Positions 24,699 through 34,518 of a DNA stretch of 64,000 nt are shown one piece after another. How positions within the stretch are numbered: the stretch's first letter is position 1; each line of letters begins with the position of its first letter. The DNA lies in contig NZ_LVYV01000023.1 of the NCBI RefSeq assembly GCF_001618955.1, positions 372,001 to 436,000 on the forward strand. The letters are read 5' to 3'. The position numbers and the translations under genes were made by a program. The stretch is from Tardiphaga robiniae (GTDB lineage: Bacteria > Pseudomonadota > Alphaproteobacteria > Rhizobiales > Xanthobacteraceae). A model generated the notes under the pieces. It was not told where the DNA came from, searched no databases, and saw only the letters and a list, made by a program, of their open reading frames with translations.

Positions 24699-26792
24699 CT
24701 AGGCAGCCCGTATCTTGCCGAGGAAGTCCGTTACCTGTGCGCCAAGCTGGCGCGTCTGCGTGGCCAGCGTTTCCGAGGCTACCTTCACATCCTGCGCGGC
24801 AGCGCCAGCTGCGTCCGCATCGGCGCTGACGCCGGCGATGTTGTCCGACACATTGCGGGTACCATCGGCAGCCTGCTGCGTGCTCCGGGTGATCTCTTGT
24901 GTCGCGGCGCCCTGTTCTTCGACGGCCGCAGCGATGGCAGTTGCTACTTCATTGACTTCGCCGATGATGCCGCCGATCGATTTGATCGCCTCGATCGCCT
25001 CATTGGCGACCTTCTGGATATCTGCGATCTGCTCGGAAATATCGTCGGTTGCCTTGGCGGTCTGGCTGGCCAGCGACTTCACTTCCGATGCGACGACCGC
25101 AAAGCCACGTCCGGCCTCGCCAGCGCGCGCGGCTTCGATAGTGGCGTTGAGCGCCAGCAGGTTGGTCTGCGAGGCGATATCGTTGATCAACCCGACCACC
25201 TCGCCGATCCGGTTGGCGGTCTTGGCGAGGCCTTGGACGGTGCCGTCGGTTTCCTGCGCCTGATTGACGGCGCGACTGGCGATACCCGCGGCATGCGCAG
25301 CCTGCCGGCTGATGTCGTTGATCGACGAGCTCAGCTGTTCGGCGGCGGAGGCGACATTCTGCACGTTCAGGGAGGCTTCGCCCGAGGCTTTTGCTGCGAC
25401 CTGCACGCGGGCATTGGTCTGGCTGGATACGACCGCCATGCCATCCGATGTGCTGTTCATCTGATCGGACGCGCTGCCGAGCGCGTTGAGCGCATCGCGC
25501 ATCTGGACCTCGAAGGTCCCGATGTGCTGTTCGATGGCCTGCTGCCGCTGGGTCGCGTCGGCGTTGCGGTTGCGCTCCTGTTGTTCGATCTGTGCTTTCT
25601 CCTTGGCTTGTTGCTTGAAGGTCTCCAGAGCGCCGGCGAGCGCGCCGATTTCGTCCTTCCGTTCGGAATAGCCGGCATCGACGACGAGATCGCCTGCGGC
25701 GACTTTCAGCATCGCATCGCGAATGGTGTGCAGCGGGGTAATGACGCGGCGGGTGACGGCAACCATGCTGCCGAACGCCACGCCGAGCGCGGCAGCGAGC
25801 AGCGCCAGTTGCAGGATCAACGCGTGCTGCGCGGCAGTCCACTGCGTCAAGGTGTGGCTTTTTGCTTCATTTAGCGCTCGTTCGGCGACTGTAACCGCAC
25901 TGGCCATGCGATCAACGGTGATTGGAGTCCATTCGCTCGCGGTGATTTCGGGTTTTTCGCCGCTCACCAGCGCATTCATGACACGGTCACGAAGAGCCAT
26001 ATACTGCGGGTCGAAATAAGCCACCTTCGCAGCAGCCATGGTTGCAGCCAGGTTGGGCGGCAGCTGCATTCCAGACGCAGACAATTCCAGCGCATTCCAG
26101 GCGGCGTCGATGCCGCCAACAAACTTGGTGTAGGCGAGCTTATTCTCAGGTGTGGCGCGCCCGACAGCAAGGCCGTTCGCGACGAGGAGGGATCCTTCGC
26201 CGGCGGTGTTGCGCAACAGCCAAGCTGCCTGTTTGATCGACAGTAATTGATCGATCATGGGATCGTTGTGGTTCACCGCGGCGGCGAGCTGGGCCGACAC
26301 TTTCTCCAGTGTTTCAAGCAGCGCCTGCGTGGTCTCCATATACTCCTTGCCGAGGGCTGCACGGCGCGACGCCTTCGGCTTGCTCATCGCGTCCCAGGAT
26401 TCGGTTTGCAGAGCGGTCAGCTTGTTGACCAGCTGGACCAGCGTCGGGTGCAGCGTCTTTTGATCGGCGAATTCGATGGTGGCAATGAGGTCAGCCGCTG
26501 CTCGCATCGCTGGCATCTCGGAATCGCGAATGGAGCGGAGATATTTTTCTCCGTCCGGCTGAATGACTGTCTCGTTGTTCAGGTTCCGGTTCGTCGATGC
26601 ACGGTCGGTGCGCAGATTATGCATCGCCTTGAAGGCATTCGCGGAGGCGTCCGCAATTCCCGAAATGCGGCTGGCTGAACGTAGCCGCCCGTAGGAGTCC
26701 CAGGCTGTCGTTGCCAGAACGGCGACCACACAGAGCGCCATGACCACGATGACAGATTGAAGCAATGCGGAAACGGTCAATCGATTGAACAT
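24699..26792 (-). CDS. Methyl-accepting chemotaxis protein, tandem copy 2
   Basis: Chemoreceptor of 697 residues, co-linear with copy 1. [35 protein letters not shown] gives helix 1. The periplasmic domain keeps [26 protein letters not shown] and [18 protein letters not shown]. Helix 2 ([23 protein letters not shown]) leads to HAMP and a signalling domain nearly identical by eye to copy 1 ([26 protein letters not shown]). The ATG at 26790-26792 follows GGGGGATTCAC. The upstream regions also match copy 1 (CAAATGGTAAATATT versus CAATTGGTAAATATT), so promoter and gene were duplicated together. The ligand is unknown. Confidence 0.93.
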   Translation of the reverse strand: MFNRLTVSALLQSVIVVMALCVVAVLATTAWDSYGRLRSASRISGIADASANAFKAMHNLRTDRASTNRNLNNETVIQPDGEKYLRSIRDSEMPAMRAAADLIATIEFADQKTLHPTLVQLVNKLTALQTESWDAMSKPKASRRAALGKEYMETTQALLETLEKVSAQLAAAVNHNDPMIDQLLSIKQAAWLLRNTAGEGSLLVANGLAVGRATPENKLAYTKFVGGIDAAWNALELSASGMQLPPNLAATMAAAKVAYFDPQYMALRDRVMNALVSGEKPEITASEWTPITVDRMASAVTVAERALNEAKSHTLTQWTAAQHALILQLALLAAALGVAFGSMVAVTRRVITPLHTIRDAMLKVAAGDLVVDAGYSERKDEIGALAGALETFKQQAKEKAQIEQQERNRNADATQRQQAIEQHIGTFEVQMRDALNALGSASDQMNSTSDGMAVVSSQTNARVQVAAKASGEASLNVQNVASAAEQLSSSINDISRQAAHAAGIASRAVNQAQETDGTVQGLAKTANRIGEVVGLINDIASQTNLLALNATIEAARAGEAGRGFAVVASEVKSLASQTAKATDDISEQIADIQKVANEAIEAIKSIGGIIGEVNEVATAIAAAVEEQGAATQEITRSTQQAADGTRNVSDNIAGVSADADAAGAAAQDVKVASETLATQTRQLGAQVTDFLGKIRAA

Positions 26793-27153
26793 CGTGAATC
26801 CCCCAAATATTTGATTTAGTAAGGCTTCAAATGGTAAATATTTCCGATTGCACCCGTATCGTGAAGCAGGCTTGAATACGGCTACTTTAGGTAGTTGGTG
26901 CGTAAGCGTTCTTAAGGCACGGCAAAGGACGAGGCCCGGCGATTGACCGGAGCTTTTTCATCTGCCGTTCTCCGCGCGGTTTCGGGCGCCCTGCTCAGGG
27001 TCCGGATTTTACGGGACCATCGATGACCTGAGAGCCCAGCTTGGGTGCCTGGTTCGGTGAGGTAAATACTTACTTCTGCCTTCGGGGGGCACGGAATTCT
27101 TCCAAAATACATCTCTTCGTACCGGCTCCGCCGGGTTCTTTTGTTCCGATCCG
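26793..27153. other. Intergenic region, no gene seen
   Basis: The first 60 bases are AT-rich and similar to the leader of the other chemoreceptor gene. From about 26920 to 27150 I see short GC-rich inverted segments but no convincing open reading frame or RNA; open frames here on the minus strand lack family features. Confidence 0.4.
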
Positions 27154-27178
27154 GGAACCCAATGCTCTCGCCCACGTT
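27154..27178 (+). promoter_or_regulatory. EcfG promoter of the 51-residue membrane protein gene
   Basis: GGAAC (27154-27158), 16 bases, CGTT (27175-27178): an exact EcfG consensus, 73 bases upstream of the ATG at 27252. Confidence 0.8.
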
Positions 27179-27251
27179 GGATTATTGTTGAGCAGCTGTG
27201 GCGATGGCCGGGGCTGCTATTCATTTCCATTGAGTCTGGGGGGATACGCAC

Positions 27252-27407
27252 ATGCTCGTCGGCGTCTTGATCACTTTTCTCGTCGTTATTCTCATTCTGT
27301 ACTTGATCAATCTGTTGCCGATCGACGGCCGCGCGAAGCAGATTTGCCGCGTCGTCGTGATCATTCTCGGTGTGATCTCGCTGCTGAAATACATCGCGGT
27401 TTTCTAG
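27252..27407 (+). CDS. Small membrane protein (Thivi_2564-like family)
   Basis: 51 residues: MLVGVLITFLVVILILYLIN, a short loop (LLPIDGRAKQICR), and a second helix VVVIILGVISLLKYIAVF. Two helices with a conserved central P-x-D and basic residues match the tiny Thivi_2564 family membrane proteins, whose function is unknown. CTGGGGGGAT serves as ribosome site. Exact EcfG promoter upstream and a strong terminator 15 bases after the stop, so it is a self-contained stress-regulated unit. Confidence 0.8.
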   Translation: MLVGVLITFLVVILILYLINLLPIDGRAKQICRVVVIILGVISLLKYIAVF

Positions 27408-27421
27408 CGAGATGAACTAAC

Positions 27422-27454
27422 AAAAAAGCCCCGGCGGTTTGCCGGGGCTTTTTT
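27422..27454. terminator. Bidirectional terminator between the small membrane protein gene and glcB
   Basis: A perfect 14-bp stem AAAAAAGCCCCGGC / GCCGGGGCTTTTTT (27422-27435, 27441-27454) with a 5-nt loop; works for both convergent genes. Confidence 0.9.
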
Positions 27455-27537
27455 TGCTTGCAGCCGATGCGATCGACATTGTCTCATTCGTCATGGCCGG
27501 GCCTGTCCCGGCCATGACGACAGAGACAGAGAGTGTG

Positions 27538-29697
27538 TCAAGCCAGCGCCTTCGCCTCGCGGCGGCGCGCGGTGAGGATGTACTCAGTGTAGCCGTTCGG
27601 CTGTGTGCGTCCCTCGAAGATCAGATCGCAGGCAGCCTTGAAGGCGACGCCGTCGAACGAGGGCGCCATGTTCTGATACAGCGCGTCGCCCTTGTTCTGC
27701 CCGTCCACGACCACGGCCATGCGCTTCAGCGATTCCATCACCTGATCCCTGGTAATGACGCCCTGATGCAGCCAGTTGGCGAGATGTTGCGCGGAGATGC
27801 GCAGCGTGGCGCGGTCTTCCATCAGGCCGACGCCGTGAATGTCCGGCACCTTGGAGCAGCCGACGCCCTGGTCGATCCAGCGCACGACATAGCCGAGGAT
27901 GCCCTGGCAGTTGTTGTCGATCTCCTGCTTCACATCGTCCGGCGCCCAGTTCGACTGCGATACTGGAATGGTGAGGATGTCGGTGAGCTTGCCGCGCGGG
28001 CCGCCCTTGGCGAGATCCTTCTGGCGCGTGGCGACATCGATCTGATGATAGTGCAAAGCGTGCAGCGTCGCGGCGGTCGGCGAGGGCACCCATGCGGTGG
28101 TGGCGCCGGCCTGCGGATGGCCGAGCTTCTGCGTGAGCATGTCCGCCATCTTGTCGGGCGCGGCCCACATGCCCTTGCCGATCTGGGCATGGCCCGGCAA
28201 CCCGTCGATCAAGCCGACATCGACGTTCCACTCTTCATAGGCCTTGATCCACGGCGTCGCCTTCATGTCGTTCTTGCGGATCATCGGACCCGCTTCCATC
28301 GACGTGTGGATTTCGTCGCCGGTGCGGTCGAGGAAGCCCGTGTTGATGAACATGATGCGCTTCGATGCATTCTGGATGCAGGCCTTGAGGTTCACCGTGG
28401 TGCGGCGTTCCTCATCCATGATACCGATCTTCATGGTGTTCTCAGGCAGCGACAGCAGCTTTTCGACGCGCGCGAAGATCTCGCAAGTCAGCGCCACTTC
28501 GTCGGGACCGTGCATCTTCGGCTTCACGATATAGACCGAGCCGGTACGGCTGTTGCGGATCGGACCCTTGCTCTTGAGATCGTGGATTGCGATCAGGCCG
28601 GCAACGGCGGCATCGAGCAGGCCTTCCGGAATTTCCTCGCCGGCGCTGTCGAGCACCGCATCCGTAAACATGTGATGGCCGACATTGCGCATCAGCATCA
28701 GGCTGCGGCCATGCAGCGTCAGGCTCTGGCCGTCGATGGTCTTGTAGACGCGGTCTTCGTTGAGCGCACGCTTCAGCGTCTTGCCGCCCTTTTCGAAATC
28801 GGCCGACAGCGTGCCGTTCATGAGGCCGAGCGTATTGCGATACACCAGCACCTTGTCGTCGGCGTCCACGGTGGCGACGCTGTCTTCCATGTCGAGAATG
28901 GTCGAGACGGCCGACTCCATGATCATGTCGGCAACACCAGCGGAGTCGTCCTTGCCAATGGTGTTGGTTCGATCGATCTTCACTTCGATATGCAGGCCGT
29001 TATTGACCAGCAGGATCGAGGTCGGGGTGGCGAGCTCGCCGAGATAGCCAGCGAGCTGGGATTCGTTCTTCAGCGCGGTGAGGTTGCCGCTCTTGAGCTT
29101 GGCCGAGAGCTGGCCCGCAATGATGCTGTAGGCCGTGACATCGGTGTGGCTGCCGGTGGCGAGCGGCGCGGCCTGATCGAGGAAGGCTTTTGCCTTGGCG
29201 ATGACTTTGTCGCCGCGCGCCTTGTTGTAGCCCTTGCCGCCCTCGGACGGATCGTGCGGGATCGCATCGGTGCCGTAGAAGGCATCGTAGAGGCTGCCCC
29301 AGCGCGCATTTGCGGCATTCAGCGCGTAGCGCGCATTGGTCAGCGGCACCACGAGCTGCGGGCCGCAGATCTGGCCGATCTCGATATCGATATTGGCAGT
29401 CTCGACCTGCTTGGTCGCGGGCTCCGGGAGGAGGTAGCCGATTTCCTTGAGGAACGCCGTATAGGCGTTCATGTCGAAGGCGCCCTTGTTGGCCAGATGC
29501 CAGGCATCGATCTTGGCCTGCAGCGTATCGCGCACCTTGAGCAGTTCGCGGTTCTTCGGGCCCAGGTCCTTGATGAGAGCGGCGACGCCGGCCCAGAACG
29601 CATCCGGCTGGATGCCGGTCCCGGGGGCGGCTTCCTTGGCGATGAAGTCGAACAGGACGGGGGCGATCTGCAGTCCGTGGGCGTCGATGCGTTTCAT
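27538..29697 (-). CDS. glcB: Malate synthase G
   Basis: Cytosolic enzyme of 719 residues that condenses glyoxylate and acetyl-CoA to malate in the glyoxylate shunt; length matches the G isoform. Blocks seen: [19 protein letters not shown] at the N-terminus, [18 protein letters not shown], the active-site stretch [63 protein letters not shown] and [16 protein letters not shown]. It stands alone, with a terminator at its 3' end and a GC-rich inverted repeat (GGCGCC...GGCGCC) near 29760 in the upstream gap. The glycerate kinase at the left edge works in related C2 metabolism but is far away. Confidence 0.96.
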   Translation of the reverse strand: MKRIDAHGLQIAPVLFDFIAKEAAPGTGIQPDAFWAGVAALIKDLGPKNRELLKVRDTLQAKIDAWHLANKGAFDMNAYTAFLKEIGYLLPEPATKQVETANIDIEIGQICGPQLVVPLTNARYALNAANARWGSLYDAFYGTDAIPHDPSEGGKGYNKARGDKVIAKAKAFLDQAAPLATGSHTDVTAYSIIAGQLSAKLKSGNLTALKNESQLAGYLGELATPTSILLVNNGLHIEVKIDRTNTIGKDDSAGVADMIMESAVSTILDMEDSVATVDADDKVLVYRNTLGLMNGTLSADFEKGGKTLKRALNEDRVYKTIDGQSLTLHGRSLMLMRNVGHHMFTDAVLDSAGEEIPEGLLDAAVAGLIAIHDLKSKGPIRNSRTGSVYIVKPKMHGPDEVALTCEIFARVEKLLSLPENTMKIGIMDEERRTTVNLKACIQNASKRIMFINTGFLDRTGDEIHTSMEAGPMIRKNDMKATPWIKAYEEWNVDVGLIDGLPGHAQIGKGMWAAPDKMADMLTQKLGHPQAGATTAWVPSPTAATLHALHYHQIDVATRQKDLAKGGPRGKLTDILTIPVSQSNWAPDDVKQEIDNNCQGILGYVVRWIDQGVGCSKVPDIHGVGLMEDRATLRISAQHLANWLHQGVITRDQVMESLKRMAVVVDGQNKGDALYQNMAPSFDGVAFKAACDLIFEGRTQPNGYTEYILTARRREAKALA

Positions 29698-29828
29698 GGT
29701 GTCTTTCTCGCGAGAAGCGGCAATTCTGCTCTAATTTCAGGGAGTATAAGCATAAACGGCGCCAAACCGGGGCGCCCATGGGACCTTTTAACGCCAAACG
29801 CTACCCGGTGAGAAGTCCCCTAAAGGGA

Positions 29829-30716
29829 TCAGTGGCCGGGCGGCCGAGCCGGGGCCTGCGCGTGATCTGGCGAGATCCGCTCCAGCACCACCTTGATCAC
29901 GATGGTGAGCAGTGCCACGGCCGTCAGCACCGTCGCCGCGGCGAAGGCGCCTGCGACATTGTAGTCCTGATACAGAAGTTCGATCTGCAACGGCAACGTC
30001 GTGGTCTGGCCGCGGATGTTGCCGGAGACGACGGAGACGGCACCAAATTCGCCCATCACGCGGGCATTGCACAGGATCGCGCCATAGAGCACGGCCCAGC
30101 GCACGTTCGGCAGCGTGACCCGCATGAAGGTCGCAAAGCCGGAAGCGCCGAGTGTGACGGCGGCCTCTTCCTCATCCGTGCCCTGCACCTGCATGAGCGG
30201 GATCAACTCACGCGCCACGAAGGGCGCGGTCACGAACATGCTGGCGAGCACGATCGCCGGCAGTGCGAACATCACCTTGATGCCCATGGCTTCGATCAGC
30301 GGGCCGAACAAGCCCTGCGAGCCATAGACGAAGATATAGGCGACGCCGGCGACGATCGGCGAGATCGAGTAGGGCAGCTCGATCAGCGAGATCAGTAGCG
30401 TGCGGCCTGGGAAGACGAACTTGGTCACCGTCCACGCCGCGGCGAGGCCGAACACGATGTTGATCGGCACAGCGATCAGCGCAGTGGTCACTGTCAACAG
30501 AATGGCATGCTGCGTGCCGGGCTCGGTGAGGCTGTTGAAAAACGTGCCGATGCCCTGCGACAGCGCTGAACTGAAGATCAAAGCCAGCGGTGCGATCAGG
30601 AACAGCAATGTGAGGATCGCGACGATGCCAAGTACCACGCGGCGCGTCACCGGGCCGGCACCGACGGGCGTCACCATCCATTCGGTATGGGCGCGTTCTG
30701 ACGTCGGGCGCGGCAT
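29829..30716 (-). CDS. cysW: Sulfate ABC transporter permease CysW (ATPase-less cluster)
   Basis: Inner-membrane permease of about 295 residues. The ATG at 30714-30716 overlaps the cysT stop (TGATG) with GGAGAC upstream; a GTG one codon earlier is possible. It has BPD_transp_1 helices (VVLGIVAILTLLFLIAPLALIFSSAL), FPGRTLLISLIELPYSISPIVAGVAYIFVYG, and the EAA-like loop EEEAAVTLGASGFATFMRVTLPNVRWAVLYG, ending with [25 protein letters not shown], typical of CysW. It forms the channel with CysT. No cysA follows, so the pair must borrow an ATPase, presumably CysA at 39986-41026. Confidence 0.93.
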   Translation of the reverse strand: MPRPTSERAHTEWMVTPVGAGPVTRRVVLGIVAILTLLFLIAPLALIFSSALSQGIGTFFNSLTEPGTQHAILLTVTTALIAVPINIVFGLAAAWTVTKFVFPGRTLLISLIELPYSISPIVAGVAYIFVYGSQGLFGPLIEAMGIKVMFALPAIVLASMFVTAPFVARELIPLMQVQGTDEEEAAVTLGASGFATFMRVTLPNVRWAVLYGAILCNARVMGEFGAVSVVSGNIRGQTTTLPLQIELLYQDYNVAGAFAAATVLTAVALLTIVIKVVLERISPDHAQAPARPPGH

Positions 30717-31543
30717 CACACGTCTCCCCGGCCGAGATAACGCAGGTTCCAGGCCTGCACCGCGTTGGTGACAATCAGCATGGCGAAAGCCATCGCCAGC
30801 ATCACCACGGCAATCGCGGCGGCAGCCTGGTAGTTGTATTCCTCGAGCCGAATATAGGTCAGCAGGGCAACGATCTCGGTCTTCATCGGCTGGTTGCCGG
30901 CGATGAAAATTACCGCGCCGAACTCGCCGAGGCTGCGCGCGAAGGACAGCGAGCAGCCGGCGAGGAACGCCGGAAAGATCGCCGGGAAGATTACGCGCCA
31001 GAGAATCTGCAGATCATTGGCGCCGAGCGAGCGGCCGGCTTCTTCGACATCGGAGCCGAGGTCTTCGATCACGGGCTGCACCGTGCGCACCACGAAGGGA
31101 ATGCTGGTAAAGGCCATCGCGATGGCGATGCCGAGCGGTGCGTAGGCGACCTGGATGCCAAGTGCATCGAGCGGTACGCCGAACCAGCCTTTCTTGGAAA
31201 ACAGCGCCGTCAGCGCGAGGCCGGCCACGGCGGTCGGCAGCGCGAAGGGCACGTCGACCAGCGCGTCGAGAATGCGCTTGCCGGGAAATTGATAGCGCGC
31301 CAGCACCCAGGCGAGCAGCAGGCCGTAGATGGCGTTGAATGCGGTGGCCGCCAGCGCCATCGTCACAGTGACGCGGATGGCCGACAGTGTGCGCGGCGAC
31401 GACAGGATGCCCCACAATTGCGCAAGCCCGACGTCCGAGGCTTTCAGGATCAGAGCGCAGAGCGGCAACAGCACGATTGCTCCGAGATAAAAGAGCGTAA
31501 TGCCGAGCGAGAGCCCGAAACCTGGAATGACGCTACGTCGCAA
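30716..31543 (-). CDS. cysT: Sulfate ABC transporter permease CysT (CysU)
   Basis: Inner-membrane permease. The frame stays open to 31678, but its first 45 codons run partly through an intergenic repeat. I propose the TTG at 31543 (LRRSVIPGFGLSLGITLFYLG), by analogy with the second CysT, which starts about ten residues before PGFGLS; this start is not certain. Core features are FPGKRILDALVDVPFALPTAVAGLALTALFS, the EAA-like loop VEEAGRSLGANDLQILWRVIFPAIFPAFLAG and LGEFGAVIFIAGNQPMKTEI. It works with CysW and the binding protein at 31778-32779 to import sulfate or thiosulfate. Confidence 0.88.
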   Translation of the reverse strand: MRRSVIPGFGLSLGITLFYLGAIVLLPLCALILKASDVGLAQLWGILSSPRTLSAIRVTVTMALAATAFNAIYGLLLAWVLARYQFPGKRILDALVDVPFALPTAVAGLALTALFSKKGWFGVPLDALGIQVAYAPLGIAIAMAFTSIPFVVRTVQPVIEDLGSDVEEAGRSLGANDLQILWRVIFPAIFPAFLAGCSLSFARSLGEFGAVIFIAGNQPMKTEIVALLTYIRLEEYNYQAAAAIAVVMLAMAFAMLIVTNAVQAWNLRYLGRGDV

Positions 31544-31610
31544 GGGAAGGTCCGTGTGTGAAGCCGTTGGGGCTTCTCTTAGACGATTTGCGCGGAAAGG
31601 AAACGCCGGC

Positions 31611-31774
31611 CTCTCGCTCCCTCGCCCCGCTTTTGTGGGGAGAGGGCGGGGGAGGGGGCTCTTGCGATCCGCAGTCACCGAGCTTTCGGCTCATGCGGTG
31701 TGCCGCCCCTCACCCGCCCGTCGTCGCTGCGCTTCGCCGGGCGACTTCTCCCCGCAAAAGGGCGGGGAGAGGTT
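31611..31774. repeat. Bradyrhizobium-type GC-rich intergenic inverted repeat
   Basis: Two mirrored GC-rich blocks: CCCTCGCCCCGC-TTTTG-TGGGGAGAGGG on the left and CTTCTCCCCGC-AAAAG-GGCGGGGAGAGG on the right, with an inner CGCTTCGCCGGGCG. This architecture is common between genes in Bradyrhizobium and relatives. It lies between the sulfate-binding protein gene and cysT. Confidence 0.75.
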
Positions 31775-31777
31775 AAG

Positions 31778-32779
31778 TCACTTCCCGCCGAACAGCGTGT
31801 CCAGCTTTGCGCCGGGATTGAGATGTTCGGCATTCAGCTTGTCCCAGCCGCCGAATTCGTCCTCGACGCGGTACAGCTTCACTTCCGGGAACTTGTCCTT
31901 GTATTTTGCCATCACGGTCTTGTCGGTGACGCGGTTATAGCCCTTGGCTTCGATGTCCTGGCCTTCCGGCGAATACAGGAATTCGAGATAGGCGGTCGCG
32001 AGTGCCTTCGTGCCGTGCTTGTCGGCATATTTGTCGACGACGGTCACCGGGAATTCGGCGAGTACGCTGGTCGGTGGCACCACCACTTCATACTTGTCCT
32101 TGCCCGCAAGGTCGCGGATCGACGAGGTCTCGGCCTCGAAGGTGATTAGCACATCGCCGGTACCGCGCTCGACGAAGGTCGTCGTCGCCGCGCGGCCGCC
32201 GGTGTCAAACACCGGGACATTGGCGAACAGCTTCTTGATGAAGTCATCAGCCTTGTCGGCGCCATACTTGTTCTTCGCGAAGGCATAGGCGGCCAGATAG
32301 GTGTAGCGCGCATTGCCTGAGGTCTTCGGATTCGGGAAGATCACCTGCACGCCGGGCTTCACCAGATCGTCCCAGTCCTTGATGCCTTTCGGATTGCCCG
32401 CACGCACGAGGAAGGCCGGCAGCGAGTAATAGGGCGAGGAATTGTTCGGTAACCGCTTGGCCCAGTCGGCCGGGATCAGTTTGCCGCGGTCATACAGCAC
32501 CTGCACGTCGGTGACCTGATTGAAGGTGACGACGTCCGCTTCCAGACCCTCAAGGATCGAACGCGCCTGACGCGACGAGCCGTTATGCGACTGGTTGATG
32601 GTGACGTCCTGCCCGGTTTTGGCCTTCCATTGCTTGGCAAAAGCAACGTTGATCTCGGCATAGAGCTCGCGCGAGATGTCGTAGGAGACATTGAGCAGCG
32701 TGTTCGGCGTCTGCGCCTGGGCGGGTGCAGTCGCGAGAATGCCGAGTCCGGCGGCGAGAGCGATAATGAAACGGTTCAC
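31778..32779 (-). CDS. Sulfate ABC transporter substrate-binding protein (first copy)
   Basis: Periplasmic sulfate/thiosulfate-binding protein of 333 residues (SBP/CysP family). The signal peptide is MNRFIIALAAGLGILATAPAQAQ. Family blocks are LLNVSYDISRELYAEINVAFAKQW, INQSHNGSSRQARSILEGLEADVVTFNQ, VQVIFPNPKTSGNARYTYLAAYAFA and YLEFLYSPEGQDIEAKGYNR. First gene of an SBP-cysT-cysW cluster lacking cysA, divergent from cysG. The intergenic region shared with cysG contains two palindromes that may coordinate both operons in response to sulfur supply. Confidence 0.93.
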   Translation of the reverse strand: MNRFIIALAAGLGILATAPAQAQTPNTLLNVSYDISRELYAEINVAFAKQWKAKTGQDVTINQSHNGSSRQARSILEGLEADVVTFNQVTDVQVLYDRGKLIPADWAKRLPNNSSPYYSLPAFLVRAGNPKGIKDWDDLVKPGVQVIFPNPKTSGNARYTYLAAYAFAKNKYGADKADDFIKKLFANVPVFDTGGRAATTTFVERGTGDVLITFEAETSSIRDLAGKDKYEVVVPPTSVLAEFPVTVVDKYADKHGTKALATAYLEFLYSPEGQDIEAKGYNRVTDKTVMAKYKDKFPEVKLYRVEDEFGGWDKLNAEHLNPGAKLDTLFGGK

Positions 32780-32966
32780 GTGAAGTCCCCTGTGAGTGAG
32801 AGCGATCGGATGGCCGGGAGCGGCGGCTGCGGCGTTTTGCCCGGCAAACGGTCCGGAATTTGCTGCGCAAAGGGGGCGGGCACGGGTGCGGTTTCGCGCA
32901 ACTCCTGCATCGGCCGACCGTTATTGAGAAGAAGCATCTACGACGCTTGGTGTTTGAGGACAAAAA

Positions 32967-33005
32967 TTCTATAGTTAGAACGCCTCGAAGAAGATAAAAT
33001 CTTCT
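32967..33005. promoter_or_regulatory. Operator candidates in the sulfate-binding protein/cysG divergent region
   Basis: Two palindromes lie close together: TTCTA-N4-TAGAA (32967-32980) and AGAAGAT-AAA-ATCTTCT (32989-33005). The whole gap (32780-33081, about 300 bases) is otherwise without genes and is AT-rich from 32940. The regulator that would bind is not evident. Confidence 0.45.
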
Positions 33006-33081
33006 CTTTGCGCCTCGTTATTGAGAGATATATAGAATATAATTCCAGTCAACCCCCGAATTTCGGGGCAGCGGAGTATGT

Positions 33082-34518
33082 ATGCGGTTTCTGCCTATCT
33101 TCCTCGATTTGCAGACCGGGCCGATCGTTCTTGTCGGCCAGGGCGAACTCGTGCGCGCCAAGCTGAGGCTGCTGCTGGCAGCCGGTGCGCGGATTCGCTG
33201 GTACGCGACGGACGGCAATCGTGACACGTCCGGGCTCGATGCCGAGGGCGTGGCGCGCATTGAATATGTCGAGGGCGATCCGGTGATCGCCGATCTCTCG
33301 GGGATCACCGCCGTGCTCTGCGCCGGCGCCGGTGAACTCGGCCACGCGGTGGCTGCACGCGCCAAAGCGAGCGGTGTGCCCGTCAATGTGATGGATGAAC
33401 TCGCGCACTCCACTTTCATCTTTCCGGCCATCGTCGATCGCGGCGATGTGGTCGTCGCCGTCGGAACCGGCGGTGCGTCGCCGGTGGTGGCGCGGCGTGT
33501 GCGCGAAAAGATCGAGGCGATGCTGCCTGCGCGGATCGGCGATCTCGCCGGCTTCATCGGGCGCTGGCGCAAACCGATCAACGACAAGATTGCCGAGGCT
33601 CCGTTGCGTCGCAGGTTCTGGGAGCGCATCGTCGATGGTCCGATCGGCGCGCTGGTGCTGGCGGGGCGCGGTACCGAGGCCGAGAAAGCGCTGACGGAAA
33701 TCGCCGATCTCTCGATCTATGCTGGTGCAGCGCAGGCCGGCGTTGTCGAAGGTCACGTCACGCTGGTGGGAGCAGGGCCGGGCGATCCGGATCTCCTGAC
33801 CATCAAGGCGTTGCGCGCGCTGCAGGACGCCGACGTTGTATTTTACGACGAACTGGTGTCACCCGAAGTGCTCGACCGCATCCGCCGGGATGCATCGCGT
33901 ATTCCGGTGGGGCGCCGGGTCGGCAAGCCTGGCATCGGTCAGGATGCGATCCACAAATTGCTGATCGAAGCCGCGAAAGCTGGACAACGCGCCGTGCGCT
34001 TGAAGGGCGGTGATCCTTTCATCTTCGGGCGCGGTGGCGAGGAGATCGAAGCGCTGCGCGAAGCGGGTGTTGCTTACTCCGTTATTCCCGGCATCACAGC
34101 AGGCCTTGGCGCTGCGGCTATGTTCGAGGCGCCGCTGACCTATCGCCGGGAAGCGCTGCGCATCACCTTCCTGACGGCGCACAAGGAAAAGGATGCCGAC
34201 AAGGTCGACTGGTCGACTCTCACCGACGACAAGATGACCGTCGTTGTTTATATGGGTATGACCGCCGCCCCGGCGATCCGCACGGGGCTTCTCGCTGCAG
34301 GCCGTTCGCCGCAGACACCTGTTGGCGTATTCGCGCGCGTCACGCGGTCCGACGCGCAGGCGGCCGTCGGCATTCTCGAAGACCTTCCGACGCTGGTCGG
34401 CCAGATTCAGGGCGGTCCGGCGGTTCTCATCATTGGTGATGTCGTGGCGCATTCCGCGCCGTGGCGGGCCACTCAGATCAACAAGCTCGTTTCAGATTTA
34501 TTGGTGGCTGCCGAATGA
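33082..34518 (+). CDS. cysG: Siroheme synthase CysG
   Basis: Bifunctional protein of 478 residues making siroheme for the sulfite/nitrite reductase encoded downstream. Residues 1 to about 210: precorrin-2 dehydrogenase/ferrochelatase with NAD-binding VLVGQGELVRAKLRLLLAAGA and GDVVVAVGTGGASPVVARRVR. Residues 225-478: uroporphyrinogen-III C-methyltransferase with VTLVGAGPGDPDLLTIKALRAL, DVVFYDELVSPEVL, VRLKGGDPFIFGRGGEEIEAL and VVYMGMTAAPAI. The ATG at 33082 starts a compact operon cysG-DUF2849-reductase-DUF934 with ATGA overlap at its end. Confidence 0.94.
   Translation: MRFLPIFLDLQTGPIVLVGQGELVRAKLRLLLAAGARIRWYATDGNRDTSGLDAEGVARIEYVEGDPVIADLSGITAVLCAGAGELGHAVAARAKASGVPVNVMDELAHSTFIFPAIVDRGDVVVAVGTGGASPVVARRVREKIEAMLPARIGDLAGFIGRWRKPINDKIAEAPLRRRFWERIVDGPIGALVLAGRGTEAEKALTEIADLSIYAGAAQAGVVEGHVTLVGAGPGDPDLLTIKALRALQDADVVFYDELVSPEVLDRIRRDASRIPVGRRVGKPGIGQDAIHKLLIEAAKAGQRAVRLKGGDPFIFGRGGEEIEALREAGVAYSVIPGITAGLGAAAMFEAPLTYRREALRITFLTAHKEKDADKVDWSTLTDDKMTVVVYMGMTAAPAIRTGLLAAGRSPQTPVGVFARVTRSDAQAAVGILEDLPTLVGQIQGGPAVLIIGDVVAHSAPWRATQINKLVSDLLVAAE

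Noticed and set aside
24687-25874. Plus-strand frame opposite the chemoreceptor (395 residues)
   Set aside because: Antisense shadow; glycine/arginine-rich with no motif.
27439-29811. 790-residue plus-strand frame opposite malate synthase
   Set aside because: The minus-strand gene is an unambiguous full-length malate synthase G; the plus frame has no recognised domain.
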